DNA of 64,000 bases from Streptococcus gordonii (GTDB lineage Bacteria; Bacillota; Bacilli; Lactobacillales; Streptococcaceae): positions 191,774 to 255,773 of the forward strand of contig NZ_LQWV01000001.1 of assembly GCF_001553855.1 (NCBI RefSeq), read 5' to 3'. A model generated the notes under the pieces. The model had not been told where the DNA came from and did no database searches. It saw only the letters and a program-made list of their open reading frames with translations. Position 1 is the first letter of the stretch; the number at the start of each line of letters is the position of its first letter. The position numbers were made by a program, and so were the translations under genes. Positions 1-9,326 of the stretch are shown here, piece by piece.

Positions 1-188
1 CGACAGCCTTAGATGAAGCTTTGTCACCTGAGGGTGTATTTGTCATGGTTGAAGCCGAACATATGTGCATGACTATGCGAGGAATCAAAAAACCTGGTAG
101 TAAGACTGTTACTACAGTTGCAAAAGGAATTTACAAAGAAAATGTTCATCAGAGACAGGAAATCTTGTCCATGATTCATCACGACTGA
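1..188 (+). CDS. folE: GTP cyclohydrolase I, 3' end (partial)
   Basis: The first open frame starts at base 3 and ends at the TGA at 186-188, giving the last 61 residues of a protein whose start lies outside the window. The stretch [20 protein letters not shown] is the highly conserved C-terminal part of GTP cyclohydrolase I. This enzyme converts GTP to dihydroneopterin triphosphate, the first step of folate synthesis; the Cys of HMCM is a zinc ligand in the family. The other folate genes (folP, folC, sulD) lie 31 kb away on the opposite strand, so folE has been separated from them. A prsW-like gene follows after 47 bases on the same strand and may be co-transcribed. Confidence 0.93.
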   Translation, partial: TALDEALSPEGVFVMVEAEHMCMTMRGIKKPGSKTVTTVAKGIYKENVHQRQEILSMIHHD

Positions 189-235
189 TTCCCTCAATCA
201 CCGCAACATAATAATCTCACCTTAGAAAGAAGTTT

Positions 236-1057
236 ATGAAGAAAAAATTAGTATTTCTCCTATTTCTGGTCCTTATCTGTATTGGAATTGAGTACGAAAC
301 AAAGACCTATACTCTAGGCGAATTATCTGGCAAAGCTTACGGCATTATTGGACTGGCTGCCTTACTAGCCTTGCTTTATATTGTTCCAGCTAGCTTAATC
401 ATTTTACACTTTCAAAAAAAATGGAAGACTCCGCTTGCTAGTTTAATCATTGCCTTCTTGGGCGGACTCTTCATCGCAGGATGGACTTCTGGTCTTGCCA
501 ACACTTATATCCATGATGGTGTTTCTACTTTATCTATTTCTTTTATTAGTGATTTAGAAAGTGCCATTGTTGCTCCCTTAGTTGAAGAGCCTCTCAAATT
601 GATTGGCGTAGCCTTTGCTCTCTACCTAGTTCCTGTAAAAAACTTGAAGTCTATCTTACTTCTGGGAATTGTAGCAGGGTTTGGTTTCCAAATCAGCGAG
701 GACTTCTCATATATTCTATCTGATATGTCTGAAGGCTTCTCTTTCGCTATCTCAGGAATTCTGGGACGCGTGGTTGGCTCAATCGCCTCTCATTGGCTCT
801 ACACAGGCTTGACTGCTTTCGGCTTGACCCTCATGATTCGCTATCGCAAAAAGAATGCTAGCAACTTCAAAACAGGACTTATATACTTCCTAGCGGCTTT
901 CATCCTACATTTCATCTGGAACTCACCGCTCTCAGCTATTGAAACCGAAATACCGCTTGTAAGACCTATCCTATCTGCCCTAGCTATTTTTACCTTCTTC
1001 TTAGCCTACCAAACAGCTGCGCGATTAGATAATGATCAGCCAAGTTTACCTTTTTAA
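236..1057 (+). CDS. PrsW-family intramembrane metalloprotease
   Basis: 273-residue polytopic membrane protein with about eight hydrophobic segments. The motifs of the PrsW family are present in order: EEPLK at 117-121, GFxFxxxED with E155, SHWLYT with H186 and HFIWN with H225. These Glu and His residues form the expected intramembrane metal site. PrsW of Bacillus cleaves an anti-sigma factor (site-1 cleavage). In streptococci the substrate is not known to me, so a role in proteolysis of a membrane protein is inference from family. A ribosome site AGAAAGAAG precedes the ATG. The gene follows folE closely and ends in a good terminator. Confidence 0.85.
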   Translation: MKKKLVFLLFLVLICIGIEYETKTYTLGELSGKAYGIIGLAALLALLYIVPASLIILHFQKKWKTPLASLIIAFLGGLFIAGWTSGLANTYIHDGVSTLSISFISDLESAIVAPLVEEPLKLIGVAFALYLVPVKNLKSILLLGIVAGFGFQISEDFSYILSDMSEGFSFAISGILGRVVGSIASHWLYTGLTAFGLTLMIRYRKKNASNFKTGLIYFLAAFILHFIWNSPLSAIETEIPLVRPILSALAIFTFFLAYQTAARLDNDQPSLPF

Positions 1058-1073
1058 ACACTTACATAGTTAA

Positions 1074-1121
1074 AAGAACTGCTCAAGACAGAATAATCTA
1101 TCTTAAAGCAGTTCTTTTTTA
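1074..1121 (+). terminator. Rho-independent terminator after the PrsW-like gene
   Basis: A perfect 10-bp stem AAGAACTGCT / AGCAGTTCTT (1074-1083 and 1107-1116) is followed by a run of T residues to 1121. It closes the folE-prsW transcript before the convergent queH gene. Confidence 0.85.
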
Positions 1122-1150
1122 TAGGCCACAGACTATGAGTCTATCAAGAA

Positions 1151-1912
1151 CTAATCTATCACTGTGAACTTGATATGAGAGTAGTCCTTTTCTAAATCCT
1201 TGCCCGCCATAAAGGCCGTAGCTTCTTTCTTTACTTTTACTAAGTCGATTCCCTGGTCTTGAGCACCAAAAATACAGCCACAATAACACTGACGATAAAT
1301 ATCATATTCCTCGCACATCTCCACCGAGCGCTTGTAGCCTTGATTCTTCTTGAAATCACTCGGCAAATAGTGGGTAGCATAGACCTTTTGAACCTCAATA
1401 CCAACACTGTTGATGGTTTGTGAATTCTTATGTGGGCTGATAGTTAGGGCGCTACCGAAATAATCAAAACCAAGTTCAACCGCAACTTCTGCCGTCTGGT
1501 CCAATCGATAGTCATAGCAAACCTTGCAACGATCGCCCCCTTCAGGTTCATCCTCCAGGCCATGAACTTTTCGGAAAAATTCCTGAGGTGCATAAGGGGC
1601 TTCTAAATACTGAACTGTATAACCTGTTTTCTCATTGAAGTCGCTGACAAACTTTTGAGTCACATAAGCCCTCCTCTGATACTCCGCCTTAGGATGAATA
1701 TTGGAATTGGCAAAGTAAATTGTCACATCTGCATATTGGCTGAGATATTCCAAGGTATAGGTCGAGCAAGGGGCACAACAAGTATGCATAAGAATGGTCG
1801 GGCGTTTCTGATCCTTTTCCCAAACCTGAACCATTTTCTGCATGACACGGTCATAATTGATTTTCTGGTTGAGATTCATCTTGCTCAGAATTTCTTCTAC
1901 ATCAATCATCAT
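1151..1912 (-). CDS. queH: Epoxyqueuosine reductase QueH
   Basis: 253-residue protein of the QueH (former DUF208) family, which reduces epoxyqueuosine to queuosine in tRNA and replaces the unrelated QueG. The cysteines of the family are visible: HTCCAPC at 43-49 (C45, C46, C49), CKVC at 129-132 and CYCGC at 209-213. In structures of the family they hold an iron-sulfur cluster and a second metal site. An AAAGGAGAAA ribosome site lies directly before two in-frame ATG codons; either could be the start. It is a single gene between two convergent or separately terminated units. No other queuosine gene is visible in the window. Confidence 0.9.
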   Translation of the reverse strand: MMIDVEEILSKMNLNQKINYDRVMQKMVQVWEKDQKRPTILMHTCCAPCSTYTLEYLSQYADVTIYFANSNIHPKAEYQRRAYVTQKFVSDFNEKTGYTVQYLEAPYAPQEFFRKVHGLEDEPEGGDRCKVCYDYRLDQTAEVAVELGFDYFGSALTISPHKNSQTINSVGIEVQKVYATHYLPSDFKKNQGYKRSVEMCEEYDIYRQCYCGCIFGAQDQGIDLVKVKKEATAFMAGKDLEKDYSHIKFTVID

Positions 1913-1992
1913 TTTCTCCTTTTTCTATCGTTATTTTATCATATAGGAAGCCTGAGCTCAAATCTTCAAGGAAGTAATTATGTTTTAACAGT

Positions 1993-2021
1993 AAAAAAGA
2001 GGAAATTTCTTTCCTCTTTTT
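1993..2021 (-). terminator. Terminator of groESL operon
   Basis: A 12-bp perfect stem AAAAAGAGGAAA / TTTCCTCTTTTT (1994-2005 and 2010-2021) lies 25 bases past the groL stop. A and T runs flank it on both sides, so it could work in both directions. Confidence 0.8.
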
Positions 2022-2045
2022 GTTATTTAAGCTTTTAGCTAATGA

Positions 2046-3671
<1,626 letters not shown>

Positions 3672-3690
3672 TTATCCCTCTTTTCTAATC

Positions 3691-3972
3691 TTACTCAACT
3701 ATTGCTAGAATATTGGCTTCGCTGACTAGAAGGTAGGTTTCTTCACCGTCTTTCACTTCTACTCCTGCGTGACTTTCAACAAGAACCTTGTCTCCAGCTT
3801 TGACAGATGGTGCTACCAATTCACCGGTCAAGGTACGAACTCCTTGGCCAACTGCTACAACTGCGGCTGTCTTAGTCGCTGCATGACTGTTACCAGCGAT
3901 AACAAAACCGCCAACTTTCTCTTCTTTTTCTTCTATTTTTAGGACCACTCGGTCACCTAATGGTTTTAACAT
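3691..3972 (-). CDS. groS: Co-chaperonin GroES (10 kDa)
   Basis: 93 residues starting [12 protein letters not shown], the standard GroES N-terminus. The mobile loop region [14 protein letters not shown] follows. A longer frame begins 30 bases upstream at 4002, inside the CIRCE element. The start at 3972 is chosen because AGGAGGGATAC sits just before that ATG and the family begins there. GroES caps the GroEL ring. The gene is first in the operon; regulation is by HrcA at the CIRCE operator. Confidence 0.97.
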   Translation of the reverse strand: MLKPLGDRVVLKIEEKEEKVGGFVIAGNSHAATKTAAVVAVGQGVRTLTGELVAPSVKAGDKVLVESHAGVEVKDGEETYLLVSEANILAIVE

Positions 3973-3995
3973 AGTATCCCTCCTGAGATTAATTT

Positions 3996-4022
3996 TTAGC
4001 ACTCTCTTATATCGAGTGCTAA
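3996..4022 (-). promoter_or_regulatory. CIRCE operator (HrcA binding site)
   Basis: The exact consensus TTAGCACTC, nine bases, GAGTGCTAA is present. It lies between the groESL promoter and groS, so bound HrcA would repress the operon until heat stress. Confidence 0.97.
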
Positions 4023-4034
4023 TCTATAGTTATT

Positions 4035-4062
4035 ATTTTATCACTTGGTCAAAAATAGTCAA
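4035..4062 (-). promoter_or_regulatory. SigA-type promoter of groESL
   Basis: On the minus strand TTGACT (4062-4057) and TAAAAT (4040-4035) are separated by 16 bases, directly upstream of the CIRCE element. An alternative pair TTGACC / TATAGA with an 18-base spacer overlaps it. Confidence 0.65.
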
Positions 4063-4094
4063 GAAAAAAATACTATTTTTTCTTCAAAGAACTT

Positions 4095-4127
4095 AAAAAA
4101 CTGACTAGAGAAACCAGTCAGTTTTTT
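4095..4127 (-). terminator. Terminator of the fused ABC importer operon
   Basis: Stem AAAACTGACT / AGTCAGTTTT ending in an A/T run lies 4 bases past the stop of the ATP-binding gene. It separates that operon from groESL. Confidence 0.85.
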
Positions 4128-4131
4128 TGTC

Positions 4132-4935
4132 TTATCCTAGGACTAGAGCATCATCATTCAGTACTTGACCACTGTTCTTATGGAAGAGATCCATGAGCTG
4201 AGCTACCGTTAGATTTTCCTTTTCTTCACCCTTCACATCCACGACAATCTTCCCATGATAGAGCATAATCAAGCGATTACCATACTCAATGGCGTGTTCC
4301 ATGTTATGAGTGACCATGAGGGTTGTTAGCTTCTGCTCTTCTACTACTTTTTTCGTTAAGTTCATCACCATATCACTTGTTTTAGGATCGAGAGCTGCAG
4401 TATGTTCGTCCAGCAAGAGAACCTTAGGCCGAACTAAGGTCGCCATCGAAAGAGTCAAAGCCTGTCTTTGACCTCCAGATAAGAAATTAGCATCCGTCTT
4501 CATTCTATTTTCAAGACCTAGGCCAAGATGTTCCAGTGCACCCTTAAAGATTTGGCGTTCTTCTTCTGTAATTGATCGTTTGAAAAAGCTCCGCTTCTTC
4601 CCACGACGATAAGCAATGGCCATATTTTCTTCTATCGTCAAATTGGTGGCTGTCCCCATCCGCGGGTCTTGAAAAACTCGACTAATACTTTTCGATCGAT
4701 CAGCTACTGAAGGCTTTCTAATAGACTGACCATCAAGCAAGATATCTCCATCATCAATCTCTACGACACCTGCGATAGAGTTCATCAAGGTTGATTTCCC
4801 TGCTCCATTCCCACCAATTACGGAAATAAAGTCTCCCTGTTCGATTTCGAGATCCAAGCCTCGGAGAACAGGATTCTCATTGATTGTTCCTTTTTCAAAG
4901 GTCTTATGAATATTGGTTAATGTTAATAAAGACAT
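4132..4935 (-). CDS. ABC transporter ATP-binding protein (TrpZ-like)
   Basis: 267-residue nucleotide-binding subunit with Walker A GGNGAGKST, signature LSGGQRQAL and Walker B VLLLDEHTAAL followed by the His switch VTHNMEH. It is the energising partner of the fused lipoprotein-permease encoded immediately upstream; the two genes overlap by one base. Family resemblance is to the ATPase of importers annotated TrpXYZ in streptococci. The operon leader carries Tyr/Phe codons rather than Trp codons, so the substrate may be another aromatic amino acid. That is inference. Confidence 0.85.
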   Translation of the reverse strand: MSLLTLTNIHKTFEKGTINENPVLRGLDLEIEQGDFISVIGGNGAGKSTLMNSIAGVVEIDDGDILLDGQSIRKPSVADRSKSISRVFQDPRMGTATNLTIEENMAIAYRRGKKRSFFKRSITEEERQIFKGALEHLGLGLENRMKTDANFLSGGQRQALTLSMATLVRPKVLLLDEHTAALDPKTSDMVMNLTKKVVEEQKLTTLMVTHNMEHAIEYGNRLIMLYHGKIVVDVKGEEKENLTVAQLMDLFHKNSGQVLNDDALVLG

Positions 4936-6908
4936 TAGCTGTCACCTCCTGGCGTTAAGGTTTTGTTTGCTTTAATCTGCAATTTTTGACGAATTTCTGG
5001 AACGTAAAGAATGAGAGCAAGAAGAATAGCTGAGGCTAATTTAAGCATTTGAGCATCCACATTCATAGCCAGAATAACTACTAGAACTAAACGATATAGG
5101 ATGGATCCGACCACAATGGACCAGAGACGTTTTCCAAGCGGAAGGTATTTAACAATGACTTCGGCCAAGATAATCGATGCTAAGCCGTTTACAATGGTTC
5201 CTGTTCCCATATTCATATCCGCATAACCATTATTTTGAGCTAAAAGGGAGCCAGCAAGGGCAATTAGCCCATTTGAAAGCATATAACCTAAAATCTTAAT
5301 TCGGTCAACTTTAATTCCATTGGCTTCTCCCATAGCCAAATTATCTCCGGTCGCCCGCAAAGCTAAACCAAGCTGGGTATTGAGTAGGACAATTAAAAGT
5401 AAGATAACAAAGGCAACGAAGGCAAGCCCTAATACAATGACCGAAGAGGTCTTAGATAGACTAAGTAGACTTGTCATCACAGTCACCAGTGTTGTCTGAC
5501 CTGAAAGAGAAAGATTAGAACTTCCTAATACAAGTAAGTTAACAGAATAAAGAGCAGTTAGAGTGATAATCCCCGTCAGAAGAGCCGGAATCTTCATCTT
5601 GGTATGTAGAAATCCAGACACTGCCCCCGCCAGCATTCCAGCAATAAAACCGCCAATGGTGGCTAGAAGAGGATTCAAGCCTTTCATAATTAAAATGGCT
5701 GTAGTTGCTGCACCAAGCGGGAAGGATCCTTCTGCAGTCAGGTCTGCAATATCTAAAATTCGGAAGGTAATGAAGACTCCAATAGCCATAATAGACCAGA
5801 GCAAACCTTGAGATAGAGCAGAGAGTACAATATCTAGAAGACCACCAGATGAATCAGACGACTTAGGTTTGGAAAGAGAATTCACTTTCGGATTAGCGGT
5901 ATTTTTAGCAGAAGAGCTTTTCTGAGTTGTTTTTTTCGCTTGAGCATTTGCCTGTTCCTCTTGCTCAATGGCGCTGATGTCAATTCCTAGAAGTTGAGCC
6001 ATTTCTTTATTAGCTACTGCCTTCAGCGTCTCAGGATCTTCAGCTGAAATATCATCGACTTTTTCTCCATTCATAATTCGAATAGCCATTTTAGCAGTTT
6101 GGCGACCCAAAGCTTCAAAATCAGCCCCGTAGGTAAAGAGCACCCCATCATCTACCACATCAACAGAACCACCCACTACAGGCACCTTCATTTCTTTAGA
6201 TAAGTCTGTCACCAAGGTGATCGCTGAAACGATGGTATTATCAGCTGGAATAAAGAGGGCTTCCGTCTGACTCATCAAGCTTTTTGTGGTATCTTGCACA
6301 TCATTTGTAGAGGAAATCCCCTTGACAACCGTTTCAATACCAGCTTCTTTAAAAGCTGCTTCTGCCTCTTGCACTTGAATCTCTGAGTTTCGTTCATTGG
6401 TGGTGTACATAATCCCAACTTTTTTCAGATTAGGCATGACTTTTTTTAGCAAGGCCACTTGTTTCTTGGCGGGAGCTCGGTCACTTGTACCAGTTGCTAG
6501 ACCGCCAACCTTGTCCATAGACTTCACGAGCTTTGCGGATACAGGATCTGTAATCGCTGTAAAGAGAATGGGGGTGTCAGTCGATAGATTGACTAAAGAT
6601 TGGGCTGCTGGCGTTGCAATCCCTAGAACCAAGTCATTCTTAGAGAGTAGGCTCGTAGAAATCGTTTGGAGATTGGACTGGTCCCCTTGGGCATTCTGGT
6701 AGTCAATCTTGATATTCTTACCATCAATATACCCTTGGTCTTTCAACTCATTCTCAAAGCCTTTTCGAGCAGCTGTCAGGGACTCATGCTCCACATATTG
6801 AAGAATCCCAATATGGACCTGTTTTTCCGACTTCTTTGAAGAACTGCATCCTGCTACAAGAAGTAAGGCTATCGCCAAACTAACCAAGGAAAGTAGTGTT
6901 TTTTTCAT
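4935..6908 (-). CDS. Fused substrate-binding lipoprotein and ABC permease (TrpX-TrpY-like)
   Basis: 657 residues counted from the ATG at 6908. A longer frame reaches 6995, but the start at 6908 has AAGGAGC upstream and gives a clean lipoprotein signal ending LVAGC (lipid Cys 21). Residues about 25-320 are an ABC_sub_bind (PF04392-type) solute-binding domain (HIGILQYVEHESL, LGIATPAAQSL, TYGADFEALG). Residues about 325-365 are a Gln/Lys/Ser/Asn-rich linker. Residues about 368-650 are an eight- to nine-segment permease (ITFRILDIADLTAEGSFPLG, LRATGDN) of the type normally encoded by a separate gene. The fusion would tether the binding protein directly to its channel. Expression is preceded by an attenuator leader. 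The substrate is unproven; relatives are called tryptophan importers. Confidence 0.85.
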   Translation of the reverse strand: MKKTLLSLVSLAIALLLVAGCSSSKKSEKQVHIGILQYVEHESLTAARKGFENELKDQGYIDGKNIKIDYQNAQGDQSNLQTISTSLLSKNDLVLGIATPAAQSLVNLSTDTPILFTAITDPVSAKLVKSMDKVGGLATGTSDRAPAKKQVALLKKVMPNLKKVGIMYTTNERNSEIQVQEAEAAFKEAGIETVVKGISSTNDVQDTTKSLMSQTEALFIPADNTIVSAITLVTDLSKEMKVPVVGGSVDVVDDGVLFTYGADFEALGRQTAKMAIRIMNGEKVDDISAEDPETLKAVANKEMAQLLGIDISAIEQEEQANAQAKKTTQKSSSAKNTANPKVNSLSKPKSSDSSGGLLDIVLSALSQGLLWSIMAIGVFITFRILDIADLTAEGSFPLGAATTAILIMKGLNPLLATIGGFIAGMLAGAVSGFLHTKMKIPALLTGIITLTALYSVNLLVLGSSNLSLSGQTTLVTVMTSLLSLSKTSSVIVLGLAFVAFVILLLIVLLNTQLGLALRATGDNLAMGEANGIKVDRIKILGYMLSNGLIALAGSLLAQNNGYADMNMGTGTIVNGLASIILAEVIVKYLPLGKRLWSIVVGSILYRLVLVVILAMNVDAQMLKLASAILLALILYVPEIRQKLQIKANKTLTPGGDS

Positions 6909-6930
6909 ATCATGCTCCTTAATTTTTTTC

Positions 6931-6971
6931 AAAAACAAAAAGCCAATTAGATAATATTCTAACTGGCTTTT
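6931..6971 (-). terminator. Attenuator (leader terminator) before the ABC importer
   Basis: A 14-bp stem with one G-U pair (strands 6971-6958 and 6951-6937, core GCCAGTTAGA / TCTAATTGGC) is followed by TTTTTGTTTTT, only 23 bases before the lipoprotein start. Its 5' strand can instead pair with 7022-7015 (TCTAACTG / CAGTTAGA), which makes an antiterminator. Confidence 0.85.
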
Positions 6972-7112
6972 AAGTGCTGATATAGATGAGATCAATCATC
7001 CACTTTAATCCAGTCAGTTAGAAAAGATATCTAATCAGCTGGATTCATCATAAAATGCTTTAGCTTCATAGATACAAACGGGGAACGTTTGTATCCTTTC
7101 GGCTACAAACGT

Positions 7113-7181
7113 CTATCTAAAGAAACTAAAGTAAAAGTAGGTATTTAATTTAATTGTCTGTGATGACGTTTGTTTAACCAT
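7113..7181 (-). CDS. 22-residue leader peptide rich in Tyr and Phe
   Basis: The ATG at 7181 is preceded at good spacing by AAGGAG and followed by 21 further sense codons and TAG. The C-terminal end reads NTYFYFSFFR: two Tyr and four Phe codons within seven positions, directly before the stop and before competing RNA hairpins. This is the layout of biosynthetic-operon leader peptides, in which a ribosome stalls at scarce aminoacyl-tRNAs. There are no Trp codons. Translation is inferred from the ribosome site and layout. Confidence 0.65.
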   Translation of the reverse strand: MVKQTSSQTIKLNTYFYFSFFR

Positions 7182-7210
7182 TTTATTTCTCCTTGTTTTT
7201 ATTGTTTAAT

Positions 7211-7239
7211 ACTATACCCTTAATTTCATACAATGTCAA
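7211..7239 (-). promoter_or_regulatory. Consensus SigA promoter of the ABC importer leader
   Basis: Minus-strand TTGACA (7239-7234), a 17-base spacer and TATAGT (7216-7211). Transcription would start near 7204, about 23 bases before the leader-peptide ATG. Confidence 0.85.
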
Positions 7240-7278
7240 GACTTTTTTAGAAAATTTCTGAAAATTTTTAACAATCAA

Positions 7279-7302
7279 CCCCCGATAATCTTTTATCAGG
7301 GG
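7279..7302 (-). terminator. Terminator of the Lev-type PTS operon
   Basis: Hairpin CCCC(T)GATAA / TTATC(G)GGGG lies just past the small membrane gene. The following sequence is only moderately T-rich. Confidence 0.6.
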
Positions 7303-7310
7303 CATCTAGC

Positions 7311-7601
7311 TTAATATTTTATTTGAATTTTAGCTTCAAAATCATCAATAACTTTTTGAAGATTGAGTCGGCCTTTGTAGATACCATAACCAAATACTAA
7401 CATGGCAAGAACACCTAAAACTGCTAGGATAATTCCAACAATGAAAAGAATCATATTGGTTTGGCGAAAGAAATAAATCAGAACAAGACCGATACTCGCA
7501 ATGGTAAAGAAGAGACTAAACCAACGTCCTAGATTTTCAATCATATGTTTTTGATAGTGAATTTCTGTTTCATAGCCTTGAATCAATTCTTGTTCTGTCA
7601 T
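7311..7601 (-). CDS. Small membrane protein of the Lev-type PTS operon (LevX position)
   Basis: 96 residues with two hydrophobic segments (about 27-47 and 50-72). A charged amphipathic N-terminus and a Lys/Glu-rich C-terminus flank them. It is the last gene of the PTS operon, 11 bases after the IID gene. In the S. mutans lev operon a gene named levX occupies this place. I do not recognise a defined domain and cannot confirm homology to LevX. A role in assembly or regulation of the permease is possible from position only. Confidence 0.6.
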   Translation of the reverse strand: MTEQELIQGYETEIHYQKHMIENLGRWFSLFFTIASIGLVLIYFFRQTNMILFIVGIILAVLGVLAMLVFGYGIYKGRLNLQKVIDDFEAKIQIKY

Positions 7602-7612
7602 GATTTCTCCTT

Positions 7613-8443
7613 TTAATATTTCAAACCTGGATTAAAGAAGCCAAGTAATACACCAATAAATGCAACAACTACAAGAAGTAGCATCACTTTGATTGGAGAT
7701 AGATTTTTCTTAGCCATTAACCACCAGCAAAAGACGATAAATAATGCCGTCAAAAGTCCTGGATAAACTCCGTCCAATTGATCTTGCAGAACCAAGAATG
7801 CTTTTCCGGATGAGTCTTTTAATTGGAAAGCTGTTTTAACAGGCACCCAAGTAGCTGCTACTGCTCCGATAACCATACCACCAATGATAGATACAGATTT
7901 ACGGATAGCTTGTCCTTGAGGACCAACAAGAAATTCAACCGCTTTGTCGCCCAGTTCATAGCCCTTAAAATAGGCAAATTTCATACCGAAGTAAGCTAGC
8001 AAGTTCCAGACAACGATGTAGAAGATAGCACCTAGTGGAGATCCTCCGTTTGATAAACCAAGGGCTATCCCCAAGATAATCGGGATCAGTGTCCCAACAA
8101 TCAGCGAGTCTCCAATACCTGCAACAGGTCCCATCAAACCAGCACGAAGTCCATTGATTGTTTCATCATCCACTCCGTCAGCACCATTTGCACGTGCCTC
8201 TTCGAGCCCTGCTGTAATCCCGACAATCAAGGCACCTAGCTGAGGTTCAGTATTGAAGAAGGCTGTATAAGTATGCATTGCCTTTGCTTGATCTTCTTTT
8301 TTCGGATAAAGTTCTTCCACAATTGGTAGCATAGACGCAAGATAACCAAAAGTCTGCATGTGCTCTTGTGAGAAGCAGGTCAAGTTACCATAGTACCAAT
8401 GATGGAAAGATTTTCCTAATGTTTTTTTCGTTAATTTTGCCAT
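7613..8443 (-). CDS. levG: PTS mannose/fructose-family EIID (LevG-like)
   Basis: 276 residues from MAKLTKKTLGKSF. The start at 8443 is preferred over an upstream ATG because GAGGAGGAT, located in the end of the IIC gene, precedes it and the family starts there. Motifs of EIID include HHWYYGNLTCFSQEHMQ and GLMGPVAGIGDSLI, with C-terminal membrane segments. Together with IIC it forms the membrane channel of a mannose-family PTS that imports and phosphorylates hexose using phosphate from IIA and IIB. One base separates it from the IIC stop, so the genes are probably translationally coupled. Confidence 0.88.
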   Translation of the reverse strand: MAKLTKKTLGKSFHHWYYGNLTCFSQEHMQTFGYLASMLPIVEELYPKKEDQAKAMHTYTAFFNTEPQLGALIVGITAGLEEARANGADGVDDETINGLRAGLMGPVAGIGDSLIVGTLIPIILGIALGLSNGGSPLGAIFYIVVWNLLAYFGMKFAYFKGYELGDKAVEFLVGPQGQAIRKSVSIIGGMVIGAVAATWVPVKTAFQLKDSSGKAFLVLQDQLDGVYPGLLTALFIVFCWWLMAKKNLSPIKVMLLLVVVAFIGVLLGFFNPGLKY

Positions 8444-8444
8444 T

Positions 8445-9296
8445 TTAGATATCCTCCTCATCATCGTCATCAATCACGCCTGTACTTGCTACTGCTTGAG
8501 CTCTGACATTTTTAGCCATTTGAATTTCATAGAATAGAACAGCGAAAATCAATGAAATGACTGCACAAGAGACTAGATTTAATCCTAGAGAAGCTGCAAG
8601 AGTAAAACCGACAAAGAAAGGAATGAAGTCGACAGCTTTTTCAACAATTTGTTTTAACAAAATAGCGATTCCGACACATGGAAGGAGTGAGCCCACTGTA
8701 AAGAGGGTTTTCATTGGAATTCCATCCAAAGGAAGGGCTGATTTCAAAGCTGTAACTGCATCTGCCCCTAATTTACACATGATTAGAGTTGGTAAGAAAG
8801 AGAAGACAATGTGTGAAATCCATGGGAAGCCCCAGTCTACTGCGTACAAACGCTTAAATTCTCCTTTTTCGACTGCTTTCCAACCAATGTGTTGCCAGAG
8901 CAAGTTCATTGTAGCTGTACCATAAAATAGAACGGTACCAACTGTTCCTACTAAAGTTCCCATTGATTTAGCCAAGTTAGCTGCATCTGAAGAATCTAAG
9001 GCTAAGCCTTGTGTCGTAATAGCTACCATCGCTAGCGGAATACCGATATAAGAAACCGCACGAACGTCTGCTGAAACTGTACCACCAGGAGTAACCAGAG
9101 CAATATAAACCAATTGCATGGCAACCCCACAGACTATACCTAGTTTAATATCTCCTAAGATAAGCCCTGAAACAAGTCCACCAACAAGCGGGCGTCCCAG
9201 AGTATAGTTACCAATTGATGTACCACCTAGACCAGGCATGGATGACAAACACGCAAACAATCCTAGCAAAGCGGCCTGTAACCAAGAAATTGTCAT
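8445..9296 (-). CDS. levF: PTS mannose/fructose-family EIIC (LevF-like)
   Basis: 283-residue integral membrane subunit with the EIIC (ManY-like) pattern: GLFACLSSMPGLGGTSIGNYTLGRPLVGG is the N-terminal transmembrane signature region, followed by about seven further hydrophobic segments. The C-terminus ends in an acidic run VIDDDDEEDI, part of which encodes the ribosome site of the next gene. It forms the translocation pore with EIID. Gene order IIA-IIB-IIC-IID and the adjacent sensor operon match the lev system of S. mutans, which takes up fructose and mannose released from fructans. Confidence 0.88.
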   Translation of the reverse strand: MTISWLQAALLGLFACLSSMPGLGGTSIGNYTLGRPLVGGLVSGLILGDIKLGIVCGVAMQLVYIALVTPGGTVSADVRAVSYIGIPLAMVAITTQGLALDSSDAANLAKSMGTLVGTVGTVLFYGTATMNLLWQHIGWKAVEKGEFKRLYAVDWGFPWISHIVFSFLPTLIMCKLGADAVTALKSALPLDGIPMKTLFTVGSLLPCVGIAILLKQIVEKAVDFIPFFVGFTLAASLGLNLVSCAVISLIFAVLFYEIQMAKNVRAQAVASTGVIDDDDEEDI

Positions 9297-9326
9297 AATA
9301 AGCCTCCTTTAACGCTTATAGTATTA

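Larger units (their letters stand above)
6909..7204 (-). promoter_or_regulatory. Leader RNA with leader peptide and alternative hairpins (candidate Tyr/Phe attenuator)
   Basis: The predicted transcript starts near 7204 and runs about 295 nt before the importer gene. It holds a 22-codon leader peptide. Segment 1 (7112-7104, ACGTTTGTA) starts right after the peptide stop codon. Segment 2 (7096-7085, GGATACAAACGT) can pair with segment 1 or with segment 3 (7080-7069, CGTTTGTATCTA). A large hairpin at 7045-7007 follows, then the terminator at 6971-6937. Segment 3 can also pair with TAGATA (7033-7028) inside the large hairpin. This gives a consistent set of mutually exclusive structures, as in leader-peptide attenuation. 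No T-box sequence is seen. Confidence 0.7.

Noticed and set aside
6909-7204. T-box riboswitch before the ABC importer
   Set aside because: The conserved T-box sequence (AGGGTGGNACCGCG type) and specifier layout are absent; the leader-peptide model explains the features better.
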